The notes: a model not told the origin generated them from the letters alone. Positions 52,734 through 62,435 are shown, counted from the first letter of the stretch. The stretch is 64,000 nt of DNA from Clostridiales bacterium (GCA_024684375.1 JAIKWZ010000033.1:1-64000); one strand, 5' to 3'. Made by a program: numbers and translations.

Positions 52734-54029
52734 ATGCCGCTTAAATTCAGGCAGGTTATATTTGACCTGGACGGCACCATCACCCGCTCCGCCCCCGGCA
52801 TATGCGCTTCGGCGGCGTACGCGATAGACAATATGGGGTTTCCGCCCCTCCCGGAAGATAAGCTGACGGAGTTCGTCGGTCCGCCTCTGATGCACAGCTT
52901 CATGCGGCTGTGCGGCATGACTGAAGCGCAGGCCGCCGAAGCGACGAGGCTGTTCCGTGAACGCCACAGCGTGATCGGCTGGAAGGAAGCGGCGGTTTAT
53001 CCGGGCATATACGAACTGGTGTATTCGCTGAAGCGCGAAGGCGCCATCATCACCCTTGCGTCCTCCAAGTCCCGGGGACTGTGCGTAAAGACCCTTGAGT
53101 ACTTTGGGCTTCTTCCCTTTTTTGACGGCGTCTCCGCTCCGGACGAGCATAACGCCCACACAGTCACCAAGCAGGAGCTTATCCTTGCGGCGCTCAAGGT
53201 CGCTAAGGCGGACGCCTGCATGGTAGGCGACCGGGTCTTCGATCTGGAAGGCGCGCGTCAGGCAGGCGTTTGTTCCGTCGCAGCCGCTTACGGCTACGGT
53301 TCGGCCGAAGAACTCGCCTCCTGCGGGCCGGATGCCACTGCGGCAGACCCCGCGGCGTTAAGGGAACTGCTGTTAGGCGACGCTGAGCGCATGCCGGGCT
53401 TTTTCATAACGCTCGAAGGCTCCGACGGCTGCGGCAAGACCACCCAGAGCCGGCTGCTCAAGCAGTATCTTGAAACGCTGGGTTTGGACGTAGTGCTGAC
53501 CCGTGAGCCGGGCGGCTGCCCCATCTCCGAGAAGATCCGCGGGCTGCTGCTTGACGTGAGCAGTCTGGGCATGACCGACGAATGCGAGGCGCTTCTGTTC
53601 GCCGCCGCAAGGCAGCAGCACATACACGACACCATCCTTCCGGCGCTTGCTCGCGGTGCGGTCGTGCTGTGCGACCGCTTCAACGATTCCTCCATCGCCT
53701 ACCAGGGCTTCGGCCGGGGGCTTGGCGACTGGGTCAGGCAGATAAATGCCCGCGCGCTTGAAAAGTGTACGCCGGACCTTACGGTGGTGTTCGACATAAG
53801 TCCCGACGAGGCGCTCAGGCGCAGGCTGGGCGAACAGGCCGCCGACCGCATCGAACTGTCCAGGGAGGCGCTGCAAAGGCGCGTGTACGAAGCGTTCATC
53901 TCCTTGTGCGAAAGCGGCGAAAAGCGCTATAAACGGCTGGACGCCGGCGGTACGCCGGAACAAATCTTTGACAATCTGCGCCAAACGGTCATAAAACTGT
54001 TTACAAGTCCTCCCGGGGAGGTGGAATAA
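52734..54029 (+). CDS. HAD phosphatase-thymidylate kinase fusion
   Basis: 431 residues. Residues 1-216 are a HAD hydrolase of the phosphoglycolate/pyrophosphatase type: FDLDGTITRS (Asp11, Asp13), TLASSKSRG, and VGDRVFDLEGARQAG (Asp166, Asp170). Residues ~220-431 are a complete thymidylate kinase: Walker A EGSDGCGKTTQSRLLKQYL, TREPGG, CDRFNDSSIAYQG, and DRIE near the LID. TMK makes dTDP; the HAD part could remove phosphate from a nucleotide. No frameshift was seen by eye, and both motifs sets are intact. It sits between two cell-wall genes with no spacer bases on either side. Confidence 0.92.
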   Translation: MPLKFRQVIFDLDGTITRSAPGICASAAYAIDNMGFPPLPEDKLTEFVGPPLMHSFMRLCGMTEAQAAEATRLFRERHSVIGWKEAAVYPGIYELVYSLKREGAIITLASSKSRGLCVKTLEYFGLLPFFDGVSAPDEHNAHTVTKQELILAALKVAKADACMVGDRVFDLEGARQAGVCSVAAAYGYGSAEELASCGPDATAADPAALRELLLGDAERMPGFFITLEGSDGCGKTTQSRLLKQYLETLGLDVVLTREPGGCPISEKIRGLLLDVSSLGMTDECEALLFAAARQQHIHDTILPALARGAVVLCDRFNDSSIAYQGFGRGLGDWVRQINARALEKCTPDLTVVFDISPDEALRRRLGEQAADRIELSREALQRRVYEAFISLCESGEKRYKRLDAGGTPEQIFDNLRQTVIKLFTSPPGEVE

Positions 54030-57000
54030 ATGAGTCAGAAATGCTATAACTGCTTTAAGCCCACGGGTCCCGACGGGGTATGCCCCTACTGCGGCTACGA
54101 CAACGCTGACGCTGATAACGCCGGCGCCGCCAAGGCGGGCACGCTGCTGGATTCCCGCTACATAGTGGGTCGCTTAAAGCGCTCCGACGGCGACGTAAAC
54201 ATCTACATCGGCTACGATACCGACAAAGGCGCCAAGCGCAGGCTTCTGGAATTCTGTCCCGACAGCCACTGCCGCAGGCTCGCCAGCGGAAAGATCGCCC
54301 TGAAGCCCGGTCATGAGGACGCATACAGGCGCGCCCTTGGGCTGGTGCGTGACGAGCTGGATGAGACCGAGGGCAAAAAATACATCCCCTTCTCCGCCAA
54401 CGGTACCACCTGGTTCGTCGAAAGAAAGCAATCAGCCAAAGCTCCGGCGCCCGTGCAGGAAGAAGAGCTGGTGGAAAACCCGTTTTCCGGCAAGCTGCCC
54501 GCGATCATTATCGGCGGAGTCATACTTATCGGGCTCATTTATCTCGCCGTAAGGCTGCTGTCAGGCCCCACGCAGGATCCCACCGACCAGAACGTCACCC
54601 CCACTCCCACCCCCTACCAGAACATCTCCTGGCAGCCGGACGTCACCGCCACACCCACTCCCTATGTGTGGGTCGAACCCACGCAGAACACCAGCATAAG
54701 CTACGCCGACTGGATGGCGCAGCCCGGCGACACCTCCGCGCCCAGGCGCACTCCTACTCCCACCCCCTTCAGCATGTGGGACGACCTGCAAAACGAGATC
54801 GATTCCACCTGGGGCAGCATGACGCCCACACCCGCCCCCACACGCGGCACCGTTTCGAAAAACTCCGACCCTGAGACGATCCGCGACCTGCAGTGGCAGC
54901 TCATCCAACTGGGCTGGCTGGAAAACGGGCAGGCGACCGGTGAATACGACGCCGCGACCGTTCAGGCAGTCAAGGATTTCCAGACCTACATGAACAGCAC
55001 CCAGAACGCGGGGCTCAAGGTGGACGGCATCTGCGGCGCCAAGACTTTCAGGTACCTGGACGATTACGAGATCTCTCCCAAGCCCACTCCCGGCCTGACG
55101 CCCACCCCCGAACCCGAATCCAACGTGGTGGGCAAGGATTCCTCTCCTTTGCAGATACGTGACCTGCAGATACTGCTGACTGACAACGGCTGGTATTCCG
55201 GCCAGGCACACGGCGTTTACGACGCGGCCACCATGGAAGCGGTGATGCAGTTCCAGCAGTACGTCAACTCCTCTACCGGCGTCCATTACGTGGATGAGAC
55301 GGGCTACGCAGACGAGCACACCATGCTCCTGCTCAAATGGGGAGAGTTCAAAAAGCCCCAGACGACGCCTGCCCCCACCGCCGAGCCCACTCCAACCCCT
55401 TACGCCGACCCGTATGACGAAAGCGACCAGATGATCGAGCTGTTCGAGCCTACGACCGTCATCGTGGTTTCGGAAGGCAATGTGCCCGTGTTCGAAAGCG
55501 CCAGCGAGCACAGCCCCACGTTGGGCACTGTGCCCCATTCCAGCCGTCTTTTAATGCTGGCGTCCAGCGAGAACTGGGCCATGGTCTCTTCCGCCAGCGG
55601 CAGGACCGGCTTTATGCGCCTGTACGACCTTGAAATGGAGAACCCCGTCGTGCCTGACGAGGGCGAGGACTATTCCATAAGCGAGTCCTCATCCGCCGAC
55701 AACATCCGCTCCCTGCAGGAGCTTCTGATCGCCCAGGGCTGGTTAAACGGCAAGGCTGACGGCGTATACGGGCGGCAGACCCGCGCCGCCGTGAGCGCGT
55801 TCCAGACATACGTGAACAGCGTTGAGGGCGAAGGCAGGCTGTCCGTGAGCGGCACCGCCGACGGCGACACCATGGACCTGCTGCTTAGCGGTATTTACCT
55901 TAATCCTGACGTATACCAGACCGTCACGGACGAAGTGGTCTTCACCGACGTCTACGAGCCGCTGTACGTAAAAGCCAAGGCCGACGGTACCGCGCTGTAC
56001 GAAAAACCGGACATCAATTTCCCCAGATGGAACGTGTCCAGCAAAGCGGAGTACGTTTTGAGCGCCACGGGCGGCGAGTGGCTGAAGATATACAACCCTG
56101 CCAACCAGTTTACCGCCTACGGTCTGGCGGACGAGTTCGACATGTATTCCAAGCAGGAAAAGCCGACTCCCACGCCCACGCCCGAGCCTGAGCCCACGCC
56201 CATACCCGCTGACGAGATCACTTTCACCGAAGTGTTCGACACCCTGTACGTGCGGGCCAGAGCCGACGGCACTGCCCTGTACACCCAGCCTGACGCCGAG
56301 CATAAAAAGTGGAGCATCTCGGCTTCCGACGAGTACCTTCTGAGCGCCGTGGGCGGCGAATGGATCAAGATACTCAACCCTTCCAACCAGCTTACCGCCT
56401 ACGGGCTTTACGAGGAGTTCGAGGTGTATTCCAAGCCCGCTCCGACAGCGTCTGCGCCTACGCCCACGCCCGAGCCTGAGGACGATCACGTTCCCCAGCC
56501 CGTTGAAAACTTCATCCCCGCCCAGCCGGGAGAGATGTACGTCATGGTCATCGACCAGAACGCTCCGCTGTTCGCCTCGTTTGACGACGCGGACGGCCTG
56601 CCCGTAGCCATGCTGGATATCGGCGGCGTGTACGAGGTGATCGAGTACTCGGACAACTGGGTGCACATCGCCGTCGGGGAAACGGGCGGCTACGTGTCCC
56701 GGAGCCTGGTGGAGAGGGCGAGCGCCCCCTCCCCGGAGTATACTGAAGACACGGAACCGACTCCCACGCCGGAACCCACGCCTACGCCTACTCCCGAGCC
56801 CACGCCCGAACCGACTCCCACTCCCACCCCGGAGCCCACGCCCACCCCCACTCCTGAGCCTACGCCTGAGCCGACCCCGACGCCTACTCCGGAACCGACT
56901 CCAACGCCCACGCCTGAACCCACGCCCGAGCCCGAGCCGCAGTACGATCCCGGCTGGGTATACGATCCCGCGCTGGTGCGCGCCTTCCAGGACGCGCTGG

Positions 57001-57239
57001 TCAATGCCGGCTGGCTGGATGCGGACCTGATCTACGGCGGCGACGAATACGGCACGCTGGGCGAGTTCACCTACGAGGCGGTCAGCCAGCTTCAGCAGTA
57101 CGCGCAGGAACAGGGCGCGCCCTACATGCAGCCGGTAATGGACGCCGCGGGCAGTTTCACGGACGGATCCGGCAGCTACTATCCAATAGACGAGGCTACC
57201 TACGCATACATCATGGAGAGCCTCCCCATAAGGCCGTAA
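54030..57239 (+). CDS. Transmembrane protein: zinc ribbon, kinase-N-lobe-like domain, external PG-binding/SH3-like repeats
   Basis: 1069 residues. A zinc ribbon (C5, C8, C18, C21) is followed by ~40-132, which resembles the N-lobe of Ser/Thr kinases: [25 protein letters not shown] where a glycine-rich loop would be, then RRLLEF in place of the VAIK strand and GTTWFVER where the hinge strand would fall. No C-lobe, HRD or DFG follows. One membrane segment (~157-177) leads outside to four PG-binding-like helical repeats (~279-346, 370-436, 554-620, 978-1064), SH3-like segments (~475-535, 836-895) and a duplicated ~72-residue unit (~636-706 and 728-800). A Thr-Pro-Glu stalk (909-970) precedes the last domain. 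It could sense or bind the wall and act through a degenerate kinase-like domain. Confidence 0.85.
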   Translation: MSQKCYNCFKPTGPDGVCPYCGYDNADADNAGAAKAGTLLDSRYIVGRLKRSDGDVNIYIGYDTDKGAKRRLLEFCPDSHCRRLASGKIALKPGHEDAYRRALGLVRDELDETEGKKYIPFSANGTTWFVERKQSAKAPAPVQEEELVENPFSGKLPAIIIGGVILIGLIYLAVRLLSGPTQDPTDQNVTPTPTPYQNISWQPDVTATPTPYVWVEPTQNTSISYADWMAQPGDTSAPRRTPTPTPFSMWDDLQNEIDSTWGSMTPTPAPTRGTVSKNSDPETIRDLQWQLIQLGWLENGQATGEYDAATVQAVKDFQTYMNSTQNAGLKVDGICGAKTFRYLDDYEISPKPTPGLTPTPEPESNVVGKDSSPLQIRDLQILLTDNGWYSGQAHGVYDAATMEAVMQFQQYVNSSTGVHYVDETGYADEHTMLLLKWGEFKKPQTTPAPTAEPTPTPYADPYDESDQMIELFEPTTVIVVSEGNVPVFESASEHSPTLGTVPHSSRLLMLASSENWAMVSSASGRTGFMRLYDLEMENPVVPDEGEDYSISESSSADNIRSLQELLIAQGWLNGKADGVYGRQTRAAVSAFQTYVNSVEGEGRLSVSGTADGDTMDLLLSGIYLNPDVYQTVTDEVVFTDVYEPLYVKAKADGTALYEKPDINFPRWNVSSKAEYVLSATGGEWLKIYNPANQFTAYGLADEFDMYSKQEKPTPTPTPEPEPTPIPADEITFTEVFDTLYVRARADGTALYTQPDAEHKKWSISASDEYLLSAVGGEWIKILNPSNQLTAYGLYEEFEVYSKPAPTASAPTPTPEPEDDHVPQPVENFIPAQPGEMYVMVIDQNAPLFASFDDADGLPVAMLDIGGVYEVIEYSDNWVHIAVGETGGYVSRSLVERASAPSPEYTEDTEPTPTPEPTPTPTPEPTPEPTPTPTPEPTPTPTPEPTPEPTPTPTPEPTPTPTPEPTPEPEPQYDPGWVYDPALVRAFQDALVNAGWLDADLIYGGDEYGTLGEFTYEAVSQLQQYAQEQGAPYMQPVMDAAGSFTDGSGSYYPIDEATYAYIMESLPIRP
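56756..56940 (+). repeat. Tandem Thr-Pro/Glu-Pro coding repeat
   Basis: Codes for ~60 residues built from [12 protein letters not shown] units. The third codon positions vary (ACT/ACG, CCC/CCG/CCA), so the protein pattern is more regular than the DNA. Smaller TP tracts are at ~50080-50140, 50393-50452 and 50670-50740 in the upstream gene. Confidence 0.85.
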
Positions 57240-57266
57240 GGCCCGCGCAAACCGCGCTGAACGAAG

Positions 57267-57309
57267 CCGCCGGCACGATCGAAATGATCGTGCCGGCGGT
57301 ATTTGTTTT
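57267..57309. terminator. Bidirectional terminator, envelope cluster
   Basis: A 14-bp GC-rich stem (CCGCCGGCACGATC with complement, loop GAAAT) followed by TATTTGTTTT. It stands between convergent genes. Confidence 0.8.
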
Positions 57310-57325
57310 AACTGATATTTGCCTT

Positions 57326-57994
57326 TTACTTGGCCGTATCGGTGTCCAGCGCGGCTGATGTTGCGGCTGCAAGATACCATACGCGCGCGGGGGCGTCCGG
57401 GCTTGTGACGCTGAGGCGCAGCAGGCCATCCTGCTGTTGCTGGATAAGCACCTGCGCGCCGCCGATCTCGCCGGATAGCGCGCCGTTTTCCTCAGCCATC
57501 TCCACTATCGTGTCGCCGAATTCGGGACCGCCCAGTATCACGTGCGTGCCCTCCACGTACAGGTCTGTCTCGTCCTCCAGCAGCCCGGCGGGCAGGGGCG
57601 TGCCTTCTTTGTCCACGTACGCAGCCTTCCAGTACCCGCTGAGCTCACCGATGTATATCCCTTCCAATACCTCGGCGGGCGCATAAGTAGCGGGACGCTC
57701 GCGGGTGAAGAACACCGCTTCCCCGCACAGCTTCAGCTGGCCGTCAATGGTCATGAGGGCGGGCAGATCCTCCCCGTCCAGGTAGATATACCCGTCGTCG
57801 TATCTCCAGGTGCCTTTGGCGGTCTCGGCAGTGGGATAAGAAATGGTGTAGCTGCCGTCGGCTTTCAGTGTCAGCAGCGCGGCCGCGCCGTTTATCCCGG
57901 TATACCATTCGCCGCTCACGTCTTCCGTTTCCGCCAGCGCGGGCAGCGCGGCCAGCAGCAGGCAGGCCAGTATCAACGCTATATATCTTTTCAT
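57326..57994 (-). CDS. Secreted protein of unknown function (lipocalin-like repeats)
   Basis: 222 residues from ATG 57994 after GAAAGGAG. A signal peptide (~1-20, ALILACLLLAALPALAE) is followed by beta-rich motifs WYTGINGAAALLTLKADGSYTI and GTWRYDDGYIYL, which look like lipocalin-like or DUF-type small beta sandwiches found in gut Clostridia. There is no lipobox Cys. It lies 57 nt after the CxxC-repeat protein on the same strand. Confidence 0.8.
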   Translation of the reverse strand: MKRYIALILACLLLAALPALAETEDVSGEWYTGINGAAALLTLKADGSYTISYPTAETAKGTWRYDDGYIYLDGEDLPALMTIDGQLKLCGEAVFFTRERPATYAPAEVLEGIYIGELSGYWKAAYVDKEGTPLPAGLLEDETDLYVEGTHVILGGPEFGDTIVEMAEENGALSGEIGGAQVLIQQQQDGLLRLSVTSPDAPARVWYLAAATSAALDTDTAK

Positions 57995-58051
57995 TATCGG
58001 ACTCCTTTCAAAGTCTTGTGAAGACATCACGCTCACTTTGCCGTGCCAGCG

Positions 58052-60976
58052 TCACCAGGTGCCTTCTATTCCATATTTATGCTCCAGGTTATAGTTGTAG
58101 TCGTATTGGTCTCTTCCGCCTATCTGCGCCTCATATGTGGATTCTTTCCCTGTTGAATCCTTTACCGTAAAGACATACGTCCAACAGAAGTCATAAAAGT
58201 CTGAATATTCATCAACAATCGGAATAAACAGAAGGGACACTGTAGTTCTTTCGGACGCTTCTTCTACCGGCGGCAAGGCTTCATTGAGCTTGACCAGGAA
58301 GTGTCCGGAATCCGTTTTGGGTATATCGCAGTAATATACAGGATTCATCTCGTCTTCGATATGCTTGCAGCCTTCGTATGTCCCGTCCCATCTCCATTTG
58401 CATGTTATACCCATCTCATAAATGGATACCATTTCCAGTATCGGGTCGGCCCGTTTGCGGACTATCGTGTAGGAATACGGCGCGACGCCGCCCTGCACGG
58501 TAAAGATGATCGCCGGGCCCGCGCTGTCATAAGAAGCGTCCAGCTTCATTTCCCAATATACCTTTGCCGGTTCGGAGGTCACGCTCTTTCCGCTCACTGG
58601 ATCGGTGACGACGCAGCGGTATGTGCCCGAGATCTGGTTTTCAAACGAGGTATATCTGCTCTGCTTAAGATTCAGCTCAGGCCCCTTGCCCATGTCCTTC
58701 CAGCCGCTCTCACCCTTCTTTTCCCAGCGGTACTGGAGCTTTTCCTGCGCGCAGGCGCCGGAATACGCCTTGCACCTCAGGGTTTGTGTTACACTGGAAT
58801 CTCTGCTTCTGAAGAAGCATTCCACCGGCTGGCTGTCGATGAACAGTTCGCCCGTATACTCTACCAGCATGGGCCCCGCCTCGGCGATCCTGCCTTCCTT
58901 GTCCGTCACTACGCAGCAGTAGCGTGCGCCGATAGTGTTTGTGTAAATGAAATTGGCTTCGGTTTCTTCACTCCGCACGTATTTGCCGTCAGTCAAATAT
59001 CTTGGAGATTCAGCAGGATAGTCGCTTTTCCAGACTTTCCAAATGTAGAGATATGGCTCTGTGCCGCCTTCGGCCTTCACGTACAGCTTAGTGCTTCCGC
59101 CGGGCTCGGTCACGTTCGCGGTATACGAACAGTCGGCGATGTGGAAGCCCAGGTCTTCCCTCACCTGCGCGATATCGCTGCGCGTGTGGCGCTGCTCGGC
59201 GTCCGTCACCTCGAATAAGTAATCACCTTCGTCATACACATTGATGGCGTATTTGTGGCTATCCGAAGTCGTGCTGTAATAAGGCGACGGTATGCCGTCG
59301 ATGTCGAGCTGGAGCACGTCATATCTGAAAGGCGCGACGCCGCTTCCTATGGTTATGCTCAGCTCCAGATCGGTCTCGTCATTCAGCTTGCCGCCCTGAG
59401 GCTGCTGGAGTATGGTGAGCGCTTCGCCGTACACCTGCGTGTAAGCCAGGGCGTATCTGTCCGTTTTGTCATGTACGAGCACGGAGTATTCGCCGGGTTC
59501 GGACGCGCTGAAGCTCAGGCTGCTGCTCTCCAAGGTCTCCTCTTTTGCCAGCACGCTGTCCTGGTACCACTCTACCCTGTAAGGAGGCACGCCGTTCAAC
59601 ACCGCGGCTTCGAGCTCTGCCACGGGACCGGCGTTGTAATAATCCCTGAAGCCCGCGATCTCCATCCCGTCCGCGTTGTACACCGTGCATGGGTCCGAAG
59701 TCAGCAGCTTGGAAGTGCTGTCCTCCACGGTGAAATAGTACTCGCCCGCCTGCTTGACGGGAACGCCGCCCAAGCGATTCTTGTCGGTGCCTATCTTGTT
59801 GCCTTCCGCGTCGTAGCAGGTGTACAGGTAGCTGCCGTCCTCATAGGGCGTGCCCCCGTCCGCCCAGCATACCAGCGTGACGGACTCCTTGCCAAACATG
59901 TTCTCGCTTTCCGGCTGATGGTCTATATACAGTTCGTAGCCTACGAGCACTTCTTTGCTGTCCACTTTGTGCCCGGCTTCGTCGTACACCTGGCAGTAAT
60001 ATTTGTAATTGCCCAGGTCCGCCTCACAGCTGCCGCCTTCCGTGTTCTCCACTGTGTGCCACGGGAACAGCGACTGCCAGATATAGGCACGGTACCTGCG
60101 GCGCCACACATAGGTGTACTCGCCTTCGCCGCCTTCCGCCTCCACGGTCAAAATCATGCTGCCGCCCTTGGCGATCGTGCCGCCCTCGGGCTGCGTGACG
60201 ATATGCAAAGCGTTTTCATCCAAAATGTCATCCGTGGGGCCGTTGCGCAGTTTGTTCATTATGGAACCGCCGCTCAAGGGGTTTTCTACGGGTATCTCCT
60301 CCGCCTTCTCTTCCCCGCAGCGCGAGCAGGTATAGGTCTTTACGCCCGGCTCCAGGAACCCGGGGGCCTTGACTACCGTGCCCTCGCCCCAGTCATGGCC
60401 CAGCGCCTTTACCGTTTTTACGGTCTTCTGCTCCTTGCAGCGCGAACATGTGCTGGTGTACACGCCCTCATGCGTGCAGTCCGCCTTCTTAGTTGGCGTC
60501 TCCTTGCCCCAGTCGTGCCCCAGCGCTTTTATTTTCTCCGTCTTTTGCTGTTTGCAGCGACTGCAGGTGCTCGTGTACACGCCTTCGTGCGTGCAGTCCG
60601 CCTTCTTCGTCACCACCTGCTTGCCCCAGTCGTGCCCCAGTGCCTTCTCGCGGTAGGTTTCGGTTTTCTTGCCGCAGCGGGTGCAGGTGCGGTAGAACGT
60701 TCCCTGATGCGTGCAGTCAGGCTGTTTTACCCAGATCCTCTTGCCCCAGTTGTGCCCCTTTGCGGGGATCGTCTTTGGATCTTGCTGTCGGCAGCGAAGG
60801 CAGTAGCGTATCTTCAATCCCTCTTTTTCGCAGGTGGCTTCTTTCGTGGTCTGCCACTCGCTCCATTCATGTTTGCCGTTGCAGCTTGTAGCCGCCTGCG
60901 CCGCAAATACGCACAGCCCCGCCAGCAGCACCAGCAGCAGGCTGAGCAACAAGGTCCTCAATAAGGTCCGTTTCAT
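58052..60976 (-). CDS. Large secreted protein with tandem Cys-rich repeats and Ig/PKD-like domains
   Basis: 974 residues from ATG 60976 after AAGGAGGAG. A signal peptide (~1-29) precedes five ~38-residue repeats (~35-225), each with paired cysteines (CTHEGVYTSTCSRC) and a GHDWG motif; the fifth lacks the first Cys. Then ~280-970 contain repeated ~100-residue beta domains with GG..PY.Y.W patterns (GGEGEYTYVWRRRY, GGTPYEDGSYLYTC, GGTEPYLYIWKVW, GGVAPYSYTIV), similar to Ig/PKD/SprB-like folds. No sortase or membrane anchor is visible at the C-terminus. It may be an adhesin or matrix protein; Cys pairs suggest disulphides or metal binding. Confidence 0.85.
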   Translation of the reverse strand: MKRTLLRTLLLSLLLVLLAGLCVFAAQAATSCNGKHEWSEWQTTKEATCEKEGLKIRYCLRCRQQDPKTIPAKGHNWGKRIWVKQPDCTHQGTFYRTCTRCGKKTETYREKALGHDWGKQVVTKKADCTHEGVYTSTCSRCKQQKTEKIKALGHDWGKETPTKKADCTHEGVYTSTCSRCKEQKTVKTVKALGHDWGEGTVVKAPGFLEPGVKTYTCSRCGEEKAEEIPVENPLSGGSIMNKLRNGPTDDILDENALHIVTQPEGGTIAKGGSMILTVEAEGGEGEYTYVWRRRYRAYIWQSLFPWHTVENTEGGSCEADLGNYKYYCQVYDEAGHKVDSKEVLVGYELYIDHQPESENMFGKESVTLVCWADGGTPYEDGSYLYTCYDAEGNKIGTDKNRLGGVPVKQAGEYYFTVEDSTSKLLTSDPCTVYNADGMEIAGFRDYYNAGPVAELEAAVLNGVPPYRVEWYQDSVLAKEETLESSSLSFSASEPGEYSVLVHDKTDRYALAYTQVYGEALTILQQPQGGKLNDETDLELSITIGSGVAPFRYDVLQLDIDGIPSPYYSTTSDSHKYAINVYDEGDYLFEVTDAEQRHTRSDIAQVREDLGFHIADCSYTANVTEPGGSTKLYVKAEGGTEPYLYIWKVWKSDYPAESPRYLTDGKYVRSEETEANFIYTNTIGARYCCVVTDKEGRIAEAGPMLVEYTGELFIDSQPVECFFRSRDSSVTQTLRCKAYSGACAQEKLQYRWEKKGESGWKDMGKGPELNLKQSRYTSFENQISGTYRCVVTDPVSGKSVTSEPAKVYWEMKLDASYDSAGPAIIFTVQGGVAPYSYTIVRKRADPILEMVSIYEMGITCKWRWDGTYEGCKHIEDEMNPVYYCDIPKTDSGHFLVKLNEALPPVEEASERTTVSLLFIPIVDEYSDFYDFCWTYVFTVKDSTGKESTYEAQIGGRDQYDYNYNLEHKYGIEGTW
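60325..60865 (-). repeat. Five ~114-bp tandem coding repeats
   Basis: These encode the C-x-x-C/GHDWG repeats. The units at ~60375-60490 and 60490-60605 are near-identical in DNA, a sign of recent duplication or gene-conversion; outer units are more diverged. Confidence 0.8.
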
Positions 60977-61128
60977 GGCTTCTCCTCCTTCGCTTGAGTG
61001 TGTCGGTATGAAAAACAGGAGGCGGCAGCCCATTTGTGGGGCGCACCGCGCCTTTGATAATGCCTGGCAGGCAGATAAGGCCTTACACGTACGTCAGACC
61101 TGGACCTGCCGGGATCGTATACATTAAT

Positions 61129-61157
61129 AGTTTAACATATTTTTCACATTGGCGCAA
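61129..61157 (-). promoter_or_regulatory. Promoter of the Cys-repeat protein operon
   Basis: Minus-strand TTGCGC (61152-61157) and TAAACT (61129-61134), 17-bp spacer; leader ~145 nt. Confidence 0.6.
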
Positions 61158-61274
61158 GTCCCCTCCGGCATTTTCTGGCTTTTCGCAGTATGCCGACCTC
61201 CCCGGACTTGTCCAAATAGATCACCCGGACATTCGGCGGGTTTTTCAGCCGCCCGCCCAATCGATAACGTCTTT

Positions 61275-61306
61275 TTAACAACATCAGTCTGCGAAAGTGG
61301 TATAAT
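61275..61306 (+). promoter_or_regulatory. Tentative XpaC promoter
   Basis: TATAAT at 61301-61306, with TTAACA at 61275-61280 (20-bp spacer, longer than ideal). This -10 position supports the ATG at 61338 and rules out the in-frame ATG at 61305. Confidence 0.4.
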
Positions 61307-61337
61307 GAAAGGTAAGTTTTTGTGTTTGGAGCGACCG

Positions 61338-62339
61338 ATGAGCCAAAGCAATCATTTAGGGCAGAACAATAACCAGAATAACACCCAGGGAAACGACAGC
61401 TTCAAGATAGACGGCGGCTTGATCGTCAATCTGCTGATGCTGTTTGTGCCCGGCCTTCGCTTTATCGGGGCGATCTGGCTGTACAGCAGGATAAAAAAAC
61501 AGTTCAAGGTCAAAAAATGGAACCAGACCTGGACGCTGGGGCTGACCGCCGTATTCCTTATCTACGCGGTGAGCGAGCTGTTCGGGGGCAGTTACCTGTG
61601 GCCCCTGTCCGTGGCGGCGCTCGTGGCGGTCGGGGTCTCCTTCCTGACCCGCGGCTTTGTGAACAATACCGACGAGGTGTACGCGTTCCTGCAGGGGCGC
61701 GACGCGTGCGAGATATCCGCCCTGTCCAACGCGCTGGGATTGTCCGCGGCCCAGATAAAGGCCTCCGTAAAGCAGCTCAAGCGCAAGGGTCAGCTGCCCA
61801 AGACCACATATATCGACAAGGCGCGGGGACTTATCGTGCTCACGCCCCAGGGGCGGCCGGCAGAGGATGAGGTGAAGCCAGCTTCTTCAAAGGCTTCCGC
61901 ACAGGAAAAGACCGTAAGCGCGGAGGCGGAGGCTGACCCCTACGACAAGATCCTGCTGCAGATCAGGACGCTCAACGACCGCATACAGGATCGGACGATG
62001 ACCGAAAAGATATACCACATAGAAGCGACCACCGCCTCGATATTCTACGCGGTCAAAAACAAGCCCGGGCGCGAAAGGGAGATACAGAGCTTTCTGGAGT
62101 ACTATCTGCCTGCCACGCTCAAGCTTCTGAGCAGGTACGCTGAGCTTGAAAAACAAAATCGCGCCGGCAGCGAAAGCATACGCAACTCCATCCTCAACAT
62201 CGAGGGCGCCATGGACAAGGTGGTCGAGGGTTTCGACACCCAGCTTGACAAGCTGTACAAAAGTGACGCCATAGACATCACCAACGACATTAACGTGCTT
62301 GAAAAAATGATGCGCATGGAGGGGCTGAACGGGAGATAA
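61338..62339 (+). CDS. XpaC-family membrane protein
   Basis: 333 residues from ATG 61338 (TTTGGAG before it). Two or three membrane segments (~30-110: VNLLMLFVPGLRFIGAIWLYS, WTLGLTAVFLIYAVSELF, LWPLSVAALVAVGVSF), a short winged-helix-like stretch (EISALSNALGLSAAQIKASVKQLKRKGQL), then a helical domain with IEATTASIFYAVKNKPGREREIQSFLEYYLPATLKLLSRYAELE, the XpaC signature. XpaC was named for 5-bromo-4-chloroindolyl phosphate hydrolysis, and is often next to TelA-like tellurite proteins; none is here. Confidence 0.86.
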   Translation: MSQSNHLGQNNNQNNTQGNDSFKIDGGLIVNLLMLFVPGLRFIGAIWLYSRIKKQFKVKKWNQTWTLGLTAVFLIYAVSELFGGSYLWPLSVAALVAVGVSFLTRGFVNNTDEVYAFLQGRDACEISALSNALGLSAAQIKASVKQLKRKGQLPKTTYIDKARGLIVLTPQGRPAEDEVKPASSKASAQEKTVSAEAEADPYDKILLQIRTLNDRIQDRTMTEKIYHIEATTASIFYAVKNKPGREREIQSFLEYYLPATLKLLSRYAELEKQNRAGSESIRNSILNIEGAMDKVVEGFDTQLDKLYKSDAIDITNDINVLEKMMRMEGLNGR

Positions 62340-62361
62340 GCCTGCCGTCTCACAGAAAAAA

Positions 62362-62396
62362 GACCACCGGGCAGATACTTCCCGGTGGTCCTTTTT
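62362..62396. terminator. Bidirectional terminator after xpaC
   Basis: GACCACCGGG (62362-62371) pairs with CCCGGTGGTC (62381-62390), then CTTTTT; AAAAAA on the other flank serves the convergent YitT gene. Confidence 0.9.
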
Positions 62397-62435
62397 ATTC
62401 CCATTTAGTGCCTCGCGCGGGCAGCTGTCAAAAGC

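Larger units (their letters stand above)
60977..61337. other. Intergenic region between divergent genes
   Basis: 361 bp without a gene. It holds the minus promoter at 61129-61157 and the plus -10 box at 61301-61306. No riboswitch or tRNA pattern was recognised. Confidence 0.6.

Noticed and set aside
55743-57380. 545-codon minus-strand frame rich in Gly/Arg repeats
   Set aside because: It is the complement of the TP-rich coding tract and has no plausible start signal.
59255-60964. 569-codon open frame opposite the Cys-repeat protein
   Set aside because: The minus-strand protein has a signal peptide, RBS and repeats; the plus frame is a codon-bias shadow.
60977-61337. Possible riboswitch in the long leader of the Cys-repeat gene
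   Set aside because: I could not match conserved blocks of c-di-GMP or other known classes; only promoters are supported.
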